Below, piece by piece: positions 29,187 to 38,597 of a stretch of DNA of 64,000 bases. The first letter of the stretch is position 1, and every line of letters begins with the position of its first letter. Under the pieces are notes generated by a model. That model made no database searches, was not told the origin of the DNA, and saw nothing but the letters and a program-made list of their open reading frames with translations. Origin of the DNA: Agarivorans aestuarii (lineage in GTDB: Bacteria; Pseudomonadota; Gammaproteobacteria; Enterobacterales; Celerinatantimonadaceae); contig NZ_AP023033.1 of NCBI RefSeq assembly GCF_019670125.1, forward strand, positions 4,430,001-4,494,000. The letters are read 5' to 3'. The translations under genes were made by a program, and so were the position numbers.

Positions 29187-29286
29187 TAACAAATCCTACA
29201 GCAATAAGATCAACTTGCCACTAGCCATAAACGACAGCGGTGTTGTTATGTTTAGGGGTAGCGGCAAGTTAGTATTAGGTTTGTTA
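29187..29286. repeat. Imperfect inverted repeat between cyaY and cyaA
   Basis: The arms AACTTGCC-CTA-CC-TAAAC at 29212-29232 and 29250-29270 are complementary at 18 of 21 positions around a 17-base loop. An outer pair (TAACAAATCCT at 29187-29197, AGGTTTGTTA at 29277-29286) extends the dyad. There is no T-run on either strand. It could act as a structural transcript end for the convergent genes or be a small repeated element. Confidence 0.6.
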
Positions 29287-29307
29287 TAACAGAAGGAAGT
29301 AAAACGT

Positions 29308-31782
29308 TTAGCTACTGCGGTAAGATTCAACCTGCCACTGGCCGTCTACAGCAACAATGTCGTAAAACTGCGGCAAATTGAAATTAATCACCTCATGACG
29401 GGTACCATATTGCTCGCGCGAAGAGGTGTAAAAACGGTTAATGCCCTGCACTAACTCTTCTTTACTACCTTCAAAATCTTGATACATTTCGATGCGATTA
29501 TGTTCATCCACAATGTAAATATTGAAACCTGTAGTGAGGTTTTCAAAGAAGTATTGGACCAAACCTTCACTGGCATGAGCTTCAACTATATTAGGCACTT
29601 TCTTGGTATTGCCAGCATTTAGCTGCAAAGGTAAACGCTGCAATTTGTTATTAGAAAGCTGACGATAAAACTCGACGCCGTTTTCTAGCTTCTTCACCGA
29701 CACGCCGCGATCTTCAATAAACAGCCCGTATTTTTCACTGCCCAGAACAATGGTTTTAACAATTCGCTTATCCAAAGGCTGCAAACGGCTTTTAATGCTT
29801 TCTACCAGTAACTGCTTAAAGTTAGCGCCAATTTGCTCTTGTAAGTTCTCGCTATAACAAAAGACGTCGATATGCTCGGGAATATTGGCGTCACGATGCA
29901 TCTTGCCCAAAATAGTTGTGAGCGCATCAACTACCGCACTGTCGCCAGAAAAATGCAGAGTTCTAATCTCATTCCAAGTATTGCGGTAGACCAGATCAAC
30001 CGAGCCTACCAAGCAATCGGAATCACGACCAAAGCTAAATACATCGGTAGAAATTGCATCAAACTCAATCACCTTGCCACCCCAGTTAGCGGTAGGGTCT
30101 TTTTCAAGGTTGATAAACACCCCAAGGTGGCGAATTTCACAGGGTCGAGTTAGAGCTAGGTTACTTGCCGCATCTACGTTTACCGGAAAGGCGCGGCGTA
30201 AATCTTCGGAAAATTGATTCAGCGTATCAAGATTTAAGTCACCCGGGTGAGTATGCAAGCTAAGCTGAGTTTGATCAGTCTTAAGCTGATTGAAATAACT
30301 CCAGGCCAGTAACTTGGAAATATAGGTGGCGTGCTCCAAAGGAGGCTGGCCTACGATCTCTAAGCCAGTTAAAGGCTGCTTGTATATATACCAACCTTCG
30401 GCGCAACTGCGACCTTTACCCACATGAATAAAACTAAGGTTCGCTTCCGATAAATCGGGAGAAATCTGTGGGTTAATTAAGGTTACTTTTCCCGGCAAGC
30501 TTTCAAAGGCAGCGTAGAGCTTACGCGACAAAATGCCAATATCTTCCGGGTTAATCGACTCACTAATGTCATTACGTCGAGCGAAGCGAATGAGGTTACG
30601 ATAGCTAAGCATCAGGGCATCAAGCAACTCACTGTGAGCGAGGCGCACGTCTTGCACTTTCCAGGCTCGGCGTAAATTTAGGTGCTCAATTTTCTGCTGC
30701 GGCCATTCCCACTGCTTCACCAGTTTAGCCATAAAGCGCTGCTGCCAAGTTAAAGAACGCACATCTAACAAGTCACTAGGCAGCGGGCTACATTCGCAGT
30801 TCTTCAAGTAAAAACAACGACGCACTAAATCAAGGCGCGCGTAATCTTCAATAGACTCTAGATATTGGGTCACCTTGTTGAGCATCAAGTAATAGGCATC
30901 TTGCTCGAGGCCAAACTCTTCACCTTGCTGCATTAAACGCTTGGCTTCTACCGCCAATAAGCTAGGTCTTGGATAGTCGGCCGAGTAGGCTTCCATTAAC
31001 ATGGTTTTAAGCACGGCTTTGTAAGGAGAGTCGATACCTTTATAAAGCTGCCACAAACCAGAGCCAAAATACTCTTCGGCAGGAATGGTGTCTAAGCCAC
31101 CTAGATCTAGCCACTCTTGGTGATTGAATACGCCTAGTTCAAATTGCTGCTGCACAAAGCTGTCGTAGCTTTGTTCTAAGTCACTAGGTACCGCAAACCA
31201 AACTAACTGCTTACCCGCTAAGGGCAGGGCGGTACGGTAAAACTCGTCGAGCAATAACAGATGCTGAGCACTGCCACAGTTGTCTTTAGACAATTCGCTA
31301 ATAGAACCGGTTTTAAACTGGTTCTCTTGCACCATGAAGAAGTTAAGTTCAACTCCCTGATGGGCGGCCCAAGAAGAGATTTGCTCGCACTTTTCAGCCA
31401 ACAAAGCCACTCGCTCTGCTGCTAGGTCGGTGTTGTGGCATACCCAAACATCTAAATCGCTAGATTCAGTTTGACCAACCGTGGCTGTGCTGCCCATGGA
31501 ATACAAACCAAGAATGTCAGTTTGCTCAGGCTCTTCTGGGCTACATAAAAAGTGTTGCTGCAAATAAATGCCGTGGCGCGCACTTGGCGAAAATTGACAT
31601 ACGCCGCTAGGCACGTCGCCTTCAATAAAACCAGGGATACAAGGGTGCGAGTAATGCAACATCGAAGGCAGCAGTTCAAATACCTGCTGTACAGCGGCTG
31701 GCATTGTTTGCAATGCTAGCTGCTTCCGCTGTTGATTAGTTTGGTTGGCCTTCTCTAACAGAGTGGCAATCGTATCTCGCAA
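29308..31782 (-). CDS. cyaA: Class I adenylate cyclase CyaA
   Basis: Makes cAMP from ATP for the CRP regulon. At 824 residues it is close to E. coli CyaA (848). The N-terminal catalytic domain holds the class I signature LYSMGSTATVGQTESSDLDVWVC (about residues 94-116) with the metal-binding Asp pair. WLDLGGLDTIPAEEYFGSGLWQLYKGIDSPYKA lies further on. The C-terminal half is the glucose-responsive regulatory region, by analogy with E. coli. It is divergent from hemC, with a CRP-like site 59 bases upstream of its start. Confidence 0.97.
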   Translation of the reverse strand: MRDTIATLLEKANQTNQQRKQLALQTMPAAVQQVFELLPSMLHYSHPCIPGFIEGDVPSGVCQFSPSARHGIYLQQHFLCSPEEPEQTDILGLYSMGSTATVGQTESSDLDVWVCHNTDLAAERVALLAEKCEQISSWAAHQGVELNFFMVQENQFKTGSISELSKDNCGSAQHLLLLDEFYRTALPLAGKQLVWFAVPSDLEQSYDSFVQQQFELGVFNHQEWLDLGGLDTIPAEEYFGSGLWQLYKGIDSPYKAVLKTMLMEAYSADYPRPSLLAVEAKRLMQQGEEFGLEQDAYYLMLNKVTQYLESIEDYARLDLVRRCFYLKNCECSPLPSDLLDVRSLTWQQRFMAKLVKQWEWPQQKIEHLNLRRAWKVQDVRLAHSELLDALMLSYRNLIRFARRNDISESINPEDIGILSRKLYAAFESLPGKVTLINPQISPDLSEANLSFIHVGKGRSCAEGWYIYKQPLTGLEIVGQPPLEHATYISKLLAWSYFNQLKTDQTQLSLHTHPGDLNLDTLNQFSEDLRRAFPVNVDAASNLALTRPCEIRHLGVFINLEKDPTANWGGKVIEFDAISTDVFSFGRDSDCLVGSVDLVYRNTWNEIRTLHFSGDSAVVDALTTILGKMHRDANIPEHIDVFCYSENLQEQIGANFKQLLVESIKSRLQPLDKRIVKTIVLGSEKYGLFIEDRGVSVKKLENGVEFYRQLSNNKLQRLPLQLNAGNTKKVPNIVEAHASEGLVQYFFENLTTGFNIYIVDEHNRIEMYQDFEGSKEELVQGINRFYTSSREQYGTRHEVINFNLPQFYDIVAVDGQWQVESYRSS

Positions 31783-31837
31783 GTTTAAGTTACCTAGCTT
31801 TATCGCGTTTGTATTTAATGTAATTTAGACATCACTA

Positions 31838-31859
31838 AAGTGTGATCATCTTAACAGTT
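31838..31859 (-). promoter_or_regulatory. CRP-like site in the cyaA-hemC divergent region
   Basis: TGTGA-TCATCT-TAACA (core 31841-31856) matches nine of ten consensus positions of TGTGA-N6-TCACA. It lies 59 bases upstream of the cyaA start. A TATAAT hexamer just to the right (31862-31867) could be a plus-strand -10 for hemC. In E. coli, CRP represses cyaA from a site in the same divergent region. Confidence 0.65.
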
Positions 31860-32035
31860 AGTATAATAGTGGTAAACAGATACGCACACTTTTAGTGGGT
31901 ATATTTTAAGCAAGTTACCCTCACAAATACCTAAGCTAAAACAAACTTTTGGCTATTTTTAAGCCAGCAATGCTTACTTGGGCTATAAACTAACTGGTGA
32001 TACTATCTCCGGATAAATAATAGAGGTAAGTGTTT

Positions 32036-32962
32036 GTGAATAAAGTCAGAATTGCCACGCGCAAAAGTCCATTAGCCATGTGGCAAGCCTATTTTGTGAA
32101 AGCTGAGTTAGAGCGTCACCACCCAAGCATTGAAGTAGAACTTCTGCCAATGAGCACCAAAGGCGACAAAATACTCGACACTCCTCTGGCCAAGATTGGT
32201 GGTAAGGGACTATTCATTAAAGAGCTTGAAGTAGCAATGTTGGAAGGTTTGGCCGATATTGCAGTGCATTCGATGAAAGATGTGCCAATGGAATTTCCTG
32301 AAGGCTTAGGTTTGCACTGCATTTGCCAACGCGAAGATCCACGAGATGCCTTTGTAAGCAACAATTACCAAAACCTAGCAGACTTACCTAAAGGTGCGGT
32401 TGTGGGTACTTCTAGCTTACGCCGCCAATGCCAACTTAAAGCGCAACGTCCAGATATCCAAATCAAAGATTTACGTGGCAATGTTAATACCCGATTAGCC
32501 AAACTAGATGCCGGTGAGTATGACGCAATCATCTTAGCCAGCGCAGGTTTGCTGCGCCTAGAGATGCAAGACCGCATTAAAGCCTATATCGAACCTGAGC
32601 AAATTTTACCTGCTGGGGGCCAAGGCGCTGTAGGTATAGAGTGTCGTAGCGACGACCAAGCCTTACTTGCATTGCTTGCCCCTTTGAATCACTCAGCAAC
32701 AGCAGTACGAGTTACCGCAGAACGGGCCATGAACCGCCGTTTAGAAGGCGGCTGCCAAGTACCTATTGGCTGCTACGCAGAGCTTAAAGATGATCAATTG
32801 TTTGTTCGCGGCCTAGTGGGTGCGGTAGACGGCTCGACAGTGATAGAAAAACACATTACTGGCAGCAGCCAGCAAGCGGAACAGCTTGGTTTGCAGCTTG
32901 CTGAACAGCTGTTAGATGCGGGGGCTGAACCGATCCTTAAGGCGGTTTACCAAAAAAAATAA
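32036..32962 (+). CDS. hemC: Hydroxymethylbilane synthase HemC
   Basis: Polymerises four porphobilinogen molecules to hydroxymethylbilane. It has 308 residues from GTG 32036; AGAGGT is eight bases upstream, whereas the GTG at 32030 is too close to it. The dipyrromethane cofactor Cys is in EGGCQVPIG (about residue 240). Substrate-binding motifs [22 protein letters not shown] and GTSSLRRQ (conserved Arg pair) are present. It is the first gene of hemC-hemD-hemX-hemY, divergent from cyaA as in enterobacteria. Confidence 0.97.
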   Translation: MNKVRIATRKSPLAMWQAYFVKAELERHHPSIEVELLPMSTKGDKILDTPLAKIGGKGLFIKELEVAMLEGLADIAVHSMKDVPMEFPEGLGLHCICQREDPRDAFVSNNYQNLADLPKGAVVGTSSLRRQCQLKAQRPDIQIKDLRGNVNTRLAKLDAGEYDAIILASAGLLRLEMQDRIKAYIEPEQILPAGGQGAVGIECRSDDQALLALLAPLNHSATAVRVTAERAMNRRLEGGCQVPIGCYAELKDDQLFVRGLVGAVDGSTVIEKHITGSSQQAEQLGLQLAEQLLDAGAEPILKAVYQKK

Positions 32963-32968
32963 GAGGTA

Positions 32969-33739
32969 GTGGTGCAGGTACTTGTAACGCGGCCCGAGCC
33001 GCATAATCAGCGTTGCGTAAGCATGTTACACGTCAATGGCCATCATGCCATTGCCGCACCGATGGTTAAGATTACTGCCAGTGAGCAAATCGCCGAGTTA
33101 CCTTCACTGATTCAAAGCGTTGATGGCAACAGCCTCATTATCGCTGTTAGCCAATATGCCGTTGAGGCTTGCCAAACCTACCTCAGCCAACAAGGCCTAA
33201 GTTGGCCCCAAAACTGTCAATACTTAGCAGTGGGTAAAGCCACTACCGAGTGTTGGCGGCACTATGGCGTAAACGCTAAGGTTCCTGCGCGCCAAGATAG
33301 TGAAGGCATGCTTGAGCTAATTAACCATCAACTGCAAGGTATTAAGCAGGCGCATATTCTGCGTGGCCAACAAGGCCGAGAATGGCTAGCAGAGCAGCTC
33401 CAAAAACAAGCCATTCAAGTTAACTATCTCACCTGTTATCAACGCCAATTGCTGCACTATTCATCGCAACAACTTGATCAATGGCGGTCACAGATCAACA
33501 CTATTGTGGCGACAAGTGGTGAAATTTTGAAACACCTTACTACCCTTATGAGTGAACCTAAGCAACTAAGGTGGCTAAAAAATACCAAACTATTGGTACC
33601 CAGCCAGCGTTTGCTTGAATACGCAAACAGCTTAGGTTTTATGCATACAGTATTGTGCGACGGCGCATCAGATAAGGCTTGCATCGACGCGTTAGCGCGA
33701 ATGCAGTCATCTGCAAGGAATGAAAATGACCAAAAATAA
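32969..33739 (+). CDS. hemD: Uroporphyrinogen-III synthase HemD
   Basis: Closes and inverts ring D of hydroxymethylbilane to give uroporphyrinogen III. About 256 residues; the sequence is poorly conserved, as is usual for HemD. VLVTRPEPHNQR at the N-terminus and ILRGQQGREWLAEQL at about 130 are recognisable, and the C-terminal VATSGEILKHL region matches the family. The start is GTG 32969 or the adjacent GTG 32972. It is 6 bases downstream of hemC and overlaps hemX by 14 bases. Confidence 0.93.
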   Translation: MVQVLVTRPEPHNQRCVSMLHVNGHHAIAAPMVKITASEQIAELPSLIQSVDGNSLIIAVSQYAVEACQTYLSQQGLSWPQNCQYLAVGKATTECWRHYGVNAKVPARQDSEGMLELINHQLQGIKQAHILRGQQGREWLAEQLQKQAIQVNYLTCYQRQLLHYSSQQLDQWRSQINTIVATSGEILKHLTTLMSEPKQLRWLKNTKLLVPSQRLLEYANSLGFMHTVLCDGASDKACIDALARMQSSARNENDQK

Positions 33740-34901
33740 ACAATCAGATAGTCAAACAAAGGCTACCGACATTAGCGATTCTAGCAGTGCTAAAGAACAA
33801 CCAACCAGCAGCGCTGCCGCTGCGCCTCCCCCTAGCAACACACCATCAGCTCCTGCCAAAGGCGACAAACTAGCAAAAATATTGGCCATTGTTGCCATTA
33901 TTCTCAGCCTATCTATTGCTGTAGGTTTATATTGGCATGGACACCAATTTAGGGAGCACGCAGATACTCAACTACAACTTTTAAAAACCACGTTACAAGC
34001 TAAAGAACAAAACCTAATTAGCGCGCAAACTAGCAGCAATAATCAAATCAGTGAATTATCGCAAAGTGTTGCAGGGCAAAATCAAGCCATGGCCGCTTTG
34101 CAAGCTCAGCTAGAACTCACCGAGCAAAACCGCAAAACCATTGAGCGACAGCTAGCATTACTAAATATTAAAGACGCCAATCACTGGCGCTTAAACGAAG
34201 CCAACTACTTACTGCAATTAGCTGCTTACAAATTGTGGCTAGAGCAAGATCCAGTTACCGCCATCGCCCTACTCACCGAGGCGGACAACAGCATTAACAA
34301 CGCCGATGACCCACATTTATTGCCACTACGCCGCGCCATTAATGTCGACGTACAGCTACTTAAAAGCATCCCTCTGGTCGACAAGGAAGGCATCGCCTTT
34401 CGTTTAGAAGGTATTTTACAGCAAGCAGAAAGCCTACAACTGGCCGAGATAGAACTGCCCGAAGTGGTTGCCGCCAAAGACAATCAACTCAGCGCAGATA
34501 GCGCCGATTGGCAAGACAATCTAGCCAAAAGCTGGCGTAAGTTTAGCGAAAACTTTATTACTGTGCGCCGCCGCGATGGTCAAGTAGAGGCTCTTATTGA
34601 GCCACAGCATGCTTGGTACTTAAAAGAAAACCTGAAACTACAATTACAACAAGCCGAGCAGGCATTGTTCCGCTCGCAAGGCGAACTATTTAAAGCCAAA
34701 TTACAACGCGCCGAACAATGGGTGAGTGAATTTTTCATTCAAAACTCCCAAGCTCAAGCGATGATTGAAGACTTAAAGCAGCTACAACAACTAGAAATTG
34801 TCGATAAACTGCCTGAACAACTAAGCAGCCTAGGCGCCGCCGAACAAGCGATTAAAGAGCGCCAACAACGCTTATTGCCTTCCTTAGAAGGAGCTGAGTA
34901 A
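33726..34901 (+). CDS. hemX: HemX membrane protein (uroporphyrinogen C-methyltransferase-like name, no known activity)
   Basis: About 391 residues. A low-complexity Ser/Ala/Pro N-terminus precedes a single membrane segment (LAKILAIVAIILSLSIAVGLYW, about residues 50-71). A long periplasmic coiled coil (QLQLLKTTLQAKEQNLISAQ) and a helical domain with NHWRLNEANYLLQLAAYKLWLEQD follow. These are HemX traits. Despite old annotations there is no methyltransferase motif, and the role in heme synthesis is unclear. The ATG at 33726 has AGGA at a proper distance. It overlaps hemY by one base (TAATG). Confidence 0.92.
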   Translation: MTKNKQSDSQTKATDISDSSSAKEQPTSSAAAAPPPSNTPSAPAKGDKLAKILAIVAIILSLSIAVGLYWHGHQFREHADTQLQLLKTTLQAKEQNLISAQTSSNNQISELSQSVAGQNQAMAALQAQLELTEQNRKTIERQLALLNIKDANHWRLNEANYLLQLAAYKLWLEQDPVTAIALLTEADNSINNADDPHLLPLRRAINVDVQLLKSIPLVDKEGIAFRLEGILQQAESLQLAEIELPEVVAAKDNQLSADSADWQDNLAKSWRKFSENFITVRRRDGQVEALIEPQHAWYLKENLKLQLQQAEQALFRSQGELFKAKLQRAEQWVSEFFIQNSQAQAMIEDLKQLQQLEIVDKLPEQLSSLGAAEQAIKERQQRLLPSLEGAE

Positions 34902-36070
34902 TGGTCAAGATTATTATTCTTCTAGTGTGCATCGCGCTGGGTCTGGCGCTAGGCCCGCAGCTTGCTGGTAACAAAGGCTATGTGCTGATTGCTTTTGATA
35001 ACTACACCATCGAAATGTCGGTAACCAGCGCAATATTCCTAAGCTTTATTTGCTTTTGTGTCTTGTTGCTCAGCCTATGGTTAGCCCGCTGGTTATGGTT
35101 AAGTTTCTCACGCAGTGGCGCTTGGTGGGGCCACCGCCGTAAGCAAAAGGCCAATACCCATACTCAACAAGGTATGTTGGCGATGATGCGAGGCGACTAT
35201 CAAAACGCGGAGAAATTAGTTAGTAAAGCCGCCAATTTAAGTGATGCGCCAGCGCTTAACTATTTAACCGCTGCCGAAGCAGCTCAAGAGCAAGGCCAAG
35301 ATAAAAAGCGCGATAAGTACTTAGAGCAAGCCACTCGTATTACCAATAACGATGCGGCGGTATTGGTTACTCAGGCTCGTTTGCAACTCAAGCAACAAAA
35401 CTACAGCGCCGCGTTAAGCAGTATTGAACAACTGCCACACGAGAACCTCAAGCAAGATGCAGTAAAGCGCATGCTGCTTACTATTCTACCTGAGCTTGGC
35501 CTTTGGCAGCGTTATATCGATTTACTACCGTTAGCGCTAAAAGTTGGTTTAATCGACAATGCTCATTATCAAGTTGAGTTATCTAGTGCCTACAAAAACC
35601 TATTTTTGGAATTGGCCAATAGCCAAGGCTCGGATGCGGTAGCTAAACACTGGAATGGCATGCCGCGTAAGCAAAAGAAACAAATGACTATTGCTGCGGC
35701 GGCTTGCCGCGCGCTAATCAGCTCTGGCGACAATGCAGCAGCGTATCAGCTGCTCGGCGACCTTATAAATCGCCATCTTGATAGCGAATTACTCGACGTG
35801 GCAGCAGAGCTGCATTTAAACGATCCTCATCCATTATTGCAGCAGCTTTCTAGCTTGCGCCGCAAGCACCCAGAAAATGCAGTATTAATGCGCTTAATTG
35901 GCCAGTTACATTTGCAACAGCAACAATGGCCCGAAGCCAAAGAGTTATTTGAGCAAAGCATGAAGCTGGCCCCAAGTGCCGAGTGCTATCAAGGTTTGGC
36001 CGAAGTTCACCGCCAACTCGATGAACCCGAGCAGGCGATTCATTACTATCGCCAAGCGCTAGCTATTTAG
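34901..36070 (+). CDS. hemY: HemY tetratricopeptide membrane protein
   Basis: 389 residues. Two N-terminal membrane segments (about 1-22 and 40-70) are followed by the HemY_N region ending WGHRRKQKANTHTQQGMLAMMRGDY, then a cytoplasmic TPR domain. The last repeats are the clearest (PEAKELFEQSMKLAPSAECY and EPEQAIHYYRQAL). It ends the hemCDXY operon before a terminator. It is not the oxygen-dependent protoporphyrinogen oxidase also called HemY in Bacillus; the function is thought to be scaffolding or regulatory. Confidence 0.95.
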   Translation: MVKIIILLVCIALGLALGPQLAGNKGYVLIAFDNYTIEMSVTSAIFLSFICFCVLLLSLWLARWLWLSFSRSGAWWGHRRKQKANTHTQQGMLAMMRGDYQNAEKLVSKAANLSDAPALNYLTAAEAAQEQGQDKKRDKYLEQATRITNNDAAVLVTQARLQLKQQNYSAALSSIEQLPHENLKQDAVKRMLLTILPELGLWQRYIDLLPLALKVGLIDNAHYQVELSSAYKNLFLELANSQGSDAVAKHWNGMPRKQKKQMTIAAAACRALISSGDNAAAYQLLGDLINRHLDSELLDVAAELHLNDPHPLLQQLSSLRRKHPENAVLMRLIGQLHLQQQQWPEAKELFEQSMKLAPSAECYQGLAEVHRQLDEPEQAIHYYRQALAI

Positions 36071-36084
36071 GTTTGTCTCAAACA

Positions 36085-36114
36085 CAAAAAAGGCGAGCTT
36101 AGCTCGCCTTTTTT
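36085..36114. terminator. Bidirectional terminator between hemY and fre
   Basis: The symmetrical stem AGGCGAGCT/AGCTCGCCT is flanked by A6 and T6 runs, so it terminates on both strands. It lies between the convergent hemY and flavin reductase genes. Confidence 0.95.
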
Positions 36115-36128
36115 ACGCTCTAAATACC

Positions 36129-36824
36129 TTAGATAAATTCGTAAGCATCGCCATGTAATTGCTCTATCGGTAGCCCTTGCTTAATAAAAGCAGTACGCGC
36201 GACATCGGCCATTTCAAAACGGCCAGCAATGTACACCTCTAGGGCGCTCATATCGGCAAAGTCTTCAAGCACAGCTTCGTGCACCAGACCTTTTTTACCA
36301 GTCCACTGCGGCATAGCTTGCTCAAGCACTGGCACAAATTTAACCTGATCTAATTCTTCCCATTGGTAAGCTAACTCATGCAAATACAAACCACCTAAGT
36401 TACGACCGCCCCAATACAAATAAATCTCGCGATCTTGCTCAGTATCAACAATATGTTCGATGATCGATTTAGCATAAGAAAAGCCGGTACCGCCTACCAT
36501 TATCAAAATAGGTCGCTGGCTAGTTTCATCAAAGCCGGCATTACCAAAGGGCATTTCAACTTCAATCTCACCACTTTTCTTCAATTTATCGATGACTTGT
36601 CGGGCATAAGGGTTACCTTCTGGCGCACCAATATGCAGTTCCAATACTTCACTTTGCTCGGGTGAACTGGCTAATGAAAACGGTCGTTTATCGTCTTCTG
36701 CCATAACAATTTGTAGATACTGGCCAGCCACAAAGCTCTGGCTCTCTTGTGGCTGTAATTCAACATTAAAAATATCATCTAAAATCGGCGAGACCGATGC
36801 AACCTTGCAACTAATGCGCTTCAT
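36129..36824 (-). CDS. fre: NAD(P)H-flavin reductase (Fre/LuxG type)
   Basis: 231 residues with a ferredoxin-reductase fold. The flavin-binding motif RPFSLASSP is at about residues 46-54, the nucleotide-binding MVGGTGFSYAKSI at about 108-120, and YIAGRFEMADVAR is near the C-terminus. Fre reduces free FMN/FAD with NAD(P)H. It lies 4 bases after a small 2Fe-2S ferredoxin gene and downstream of ubiD, the prFMN-dependent decarboxylase. Supplying reduced flavin for UbiD/UbiX cofactor synthesis is plausible but unproven. Confidence 0.93.
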   Translation of the reverse strand: MKRISCKVASVSPILDDIFNVELQPQESQSFVAGQYLQIVMAEDDKRPFSLASSPEQSEVLELHIGAPEGNPYARQVIDKLKKSGEIEVEMPFGNAGFDETSQRPILIMVGGTGFSYAKSIIEHIVDTEQDREIYLYWGGRNLGGLYLHELAYQWEELDQVKFVPVLEQAMPQWTGKKGLVHEAVLEDFADMSALEVYIAGRFEMADVARTAFIKQGLPIEQLHGDAYEFI

Positions 36825-36828
36825 ACTT

Positions 36829-37101
36829 TCACCCTTCTAAACTTATATTCAAATCTGATTTTGCACTGGCTAGGCAAGCTAAGAACCAGCCTTTGGCTTG
36901 TTCTGCTTCACTTAGCATTGGCGCCATTCCAAGGTAAATAATCTCGCCGGATGTACACCGGGCCAAACAACTGCAACAGCCACCTTGGCGACAACGATGT
37001 GGCCAATCGATGCCCTGTGCTAAGGCTGCTTCAAGCACTGTTTGCTTGTGCTCTACACTAAACTCTTTCTGTGCAAGCCTTACTCGAAAATAGCTGGCCA
37101 T
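36829..37101 (-). CDS. 2Fe-2S plant-type ferredoxin
   Basis: About 90 residues from ATG 37101 ([14 protein letters not shown]). The cluster motif CRQGGCCSCLARC (about residues 37-49) gives the C-x4-C-x2-C set, and the fourth Cys is in FLACLAS (about 76), so the cluster site is complete. The start overlaps the ubiD stop by one base (TAATG), showing coupling, and fre follows after 4 bases. Ferredoxin plus flavin reductase resembles a split two-component oxygenase reductase. Its partner here is not known. Confidence 0.88.
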   Translation of the reverse strand: MASYFRVRLAQKEFSVEHKQTVLEAALAQGIDWPHRCRQGGCCSCLARCTSGEIIYLGMAPMLSEAEQAKGWFLACLASAKSDLNISLEG

Positions 37102-38567
37102 TAGTCTATGCCTAATTGCGCCCAAATACTATCGACACGCTGTTTCACTTCGGGAGCCATTTCAATCACTTCGCCCCACTCTCGATTAGTTTCACCGGGC
37201 CATTTATTAGTCGCATCCATTCCCATTTTGGAACCTAAACCAGAGACTGGTGAAGCAAAATCCAAGTAATCGATAGGCGTATGGTCGATTAAGGTGGTAT
37301 CGCGCGATGGATCCATTCGCGTAGTAATGGCCCATATTACATCCTGCCAAGAGCGCGCGTTGATATCATCATCACAAACGATGACAAACTTGGTATACAT
37401 AAACTGTCGTAAGAACGACCACACACCCAACATCACCCGTTTTGCATGACCAGGATATTGCTTTTTAATCGTAACCACGGCCATTCGGTAAGAGCACCCT
37501 TCTGGCGGCAAGTAAAAATCCACAATTTCTGGAAACTGCTTTTGTAGAATAGGTACAAAGACCTCGTTTAAGGCAACGCCCAATACAGCGGGTTCATCGG
37601 GTGGACGACCAGTGTAGGTGCTGTGGTAAATGGGATCTTTACGCATCGTGATATGCGTGATGGTGAATACTGGAAACTCGTCCACTTCGTTGTAATAACC
37701 GGTGTGGTCACCATAAGGCCCTTCTGGCGCCGTTTCATTGGGCTCTAAATACCCTTCTAAAACTAATTCAGCACTGGCCGGCACTTCTAAGTCATTACTT
37801 ATACATTGAACCGTTTCGGTTCTACCGCCTCGCAGCAGGCCGGCAAAAGCATATTCGGATAAGGTATCCGGTACCGGTGTTACCGCACCCAAAATGGTCG
37901 CGGGATCTGCGCCCAAGGCCACTGACACAGGATAAGGTTTGCCAGGATTAAGCTCTTGGAATTCACGAAAGTCTATCGCGCCACCGCGATGCGATAACCA
38001 GCGCATAATCAGTTTGTTTTTAGCTAGTTTTTGCTGGCGATAAATACCTAGGTTTTGGCGCTTTTTATAGGGGCCACGGGTAATAGTCAGTCCCCATGTA
38101 ACCAAAGGCGCTACATCGCCAGGCCAGCAATGCTGAATAGGTAGTTTATCTAAATCAACCTCATCACCACTCCATACAATTTCTTGGCAAGGAGCTGAGC
38201 GCAGTTTTTTAGTTGGCATATTAAGTACTTGCTTAAATATTGGCAGCTTTTCCCAAAGCTCTTTTAAACCCTTGGGCGGCTCTGGTTCTTTAAGGTAAGA
38301 CAGCCAAGTGCCTACTTCGCGCAAGGCTGATACCGACTCCTGACCCATGCCCAGCGCAACGCGCTCTGGCGTACCAAATAAGTTACCTAGCACTGGCATA
38401 GAATGGCCTTTAACGTTCTCAAACAGCAATGCCGGCCCGCCAGCCTTTAAGGTGCGGTCACATATTTCGGTCATTTCCAGTTCGGTAGATACTTCTACAC
38501 TGATTCGCTTAAGCTCACCACGCTGCTCTAGCAAATCAATGAAATCTCTCAAGTCTTTATATTTCAT
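37101..38567 (-). CDS. ubiD: 4-hydroxy-3-polyprenylbenzoate decarboxylase UbiD
   Basis: prFMN-dependent decarboxylase of ubiquinone synthesis, 488 residues. Family signatures include [35 protein letters not shown], the catalytic region [26 protein letters not shown] with Glu/Arg residues, and [22 protein letters not shown]. The length matches E. coli UbiD (497). It starts the ubiD-ferredoxin-fre run and lies 30 bases after the end of an unknown secreted-protein gene. No ubiX is in the window. Confidence 0.97.
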   Translation of the reverse strand: MKYKDLRDFIDLLEQRGELKRISVEVSTELEMTEICDRTLKAGGPALLFENVKGHSMPVLGNLFGTPERVALGMGQESVSALREVGTWLSYLKEPEPPKGLKELWEKLPIFKQVLNMPTKKLRSAPCQEIVWSGDEVDLDKLPIQHCWPGDVAPLVTWGLTITRGPYKKRQNLGIYRQQKLAKNKLIMRWLSHRGGAIDFREFQELNPGKPYPVSVALGADPATILGAVTPVPDTLSEYAFAGLLRGGRTETVQCISNDLEVPASAELVLEGYLEPNETAPEGPYGDHTGYYNEVDEFPVFTITHITMRKDPIYHSTYTGRPPDEPAVLGVALNEVFVPILQKQFPEIVDFYLPPEGCSYRMAVVTIKKQYPGHAKRVMLGVWSFLRQFMYTKFVIVCDDDINARSWQDVIWAITTRMDPSRDTTLIDHTPIDYLDFASPVSGLGSKMGMDATNKWPGETNREWGEVIEMAPEVKQRVDSIWAQLGID

Positions 38568-38597
38568 TGTTATAACCTGGTCTTATAACTGTAGTGG

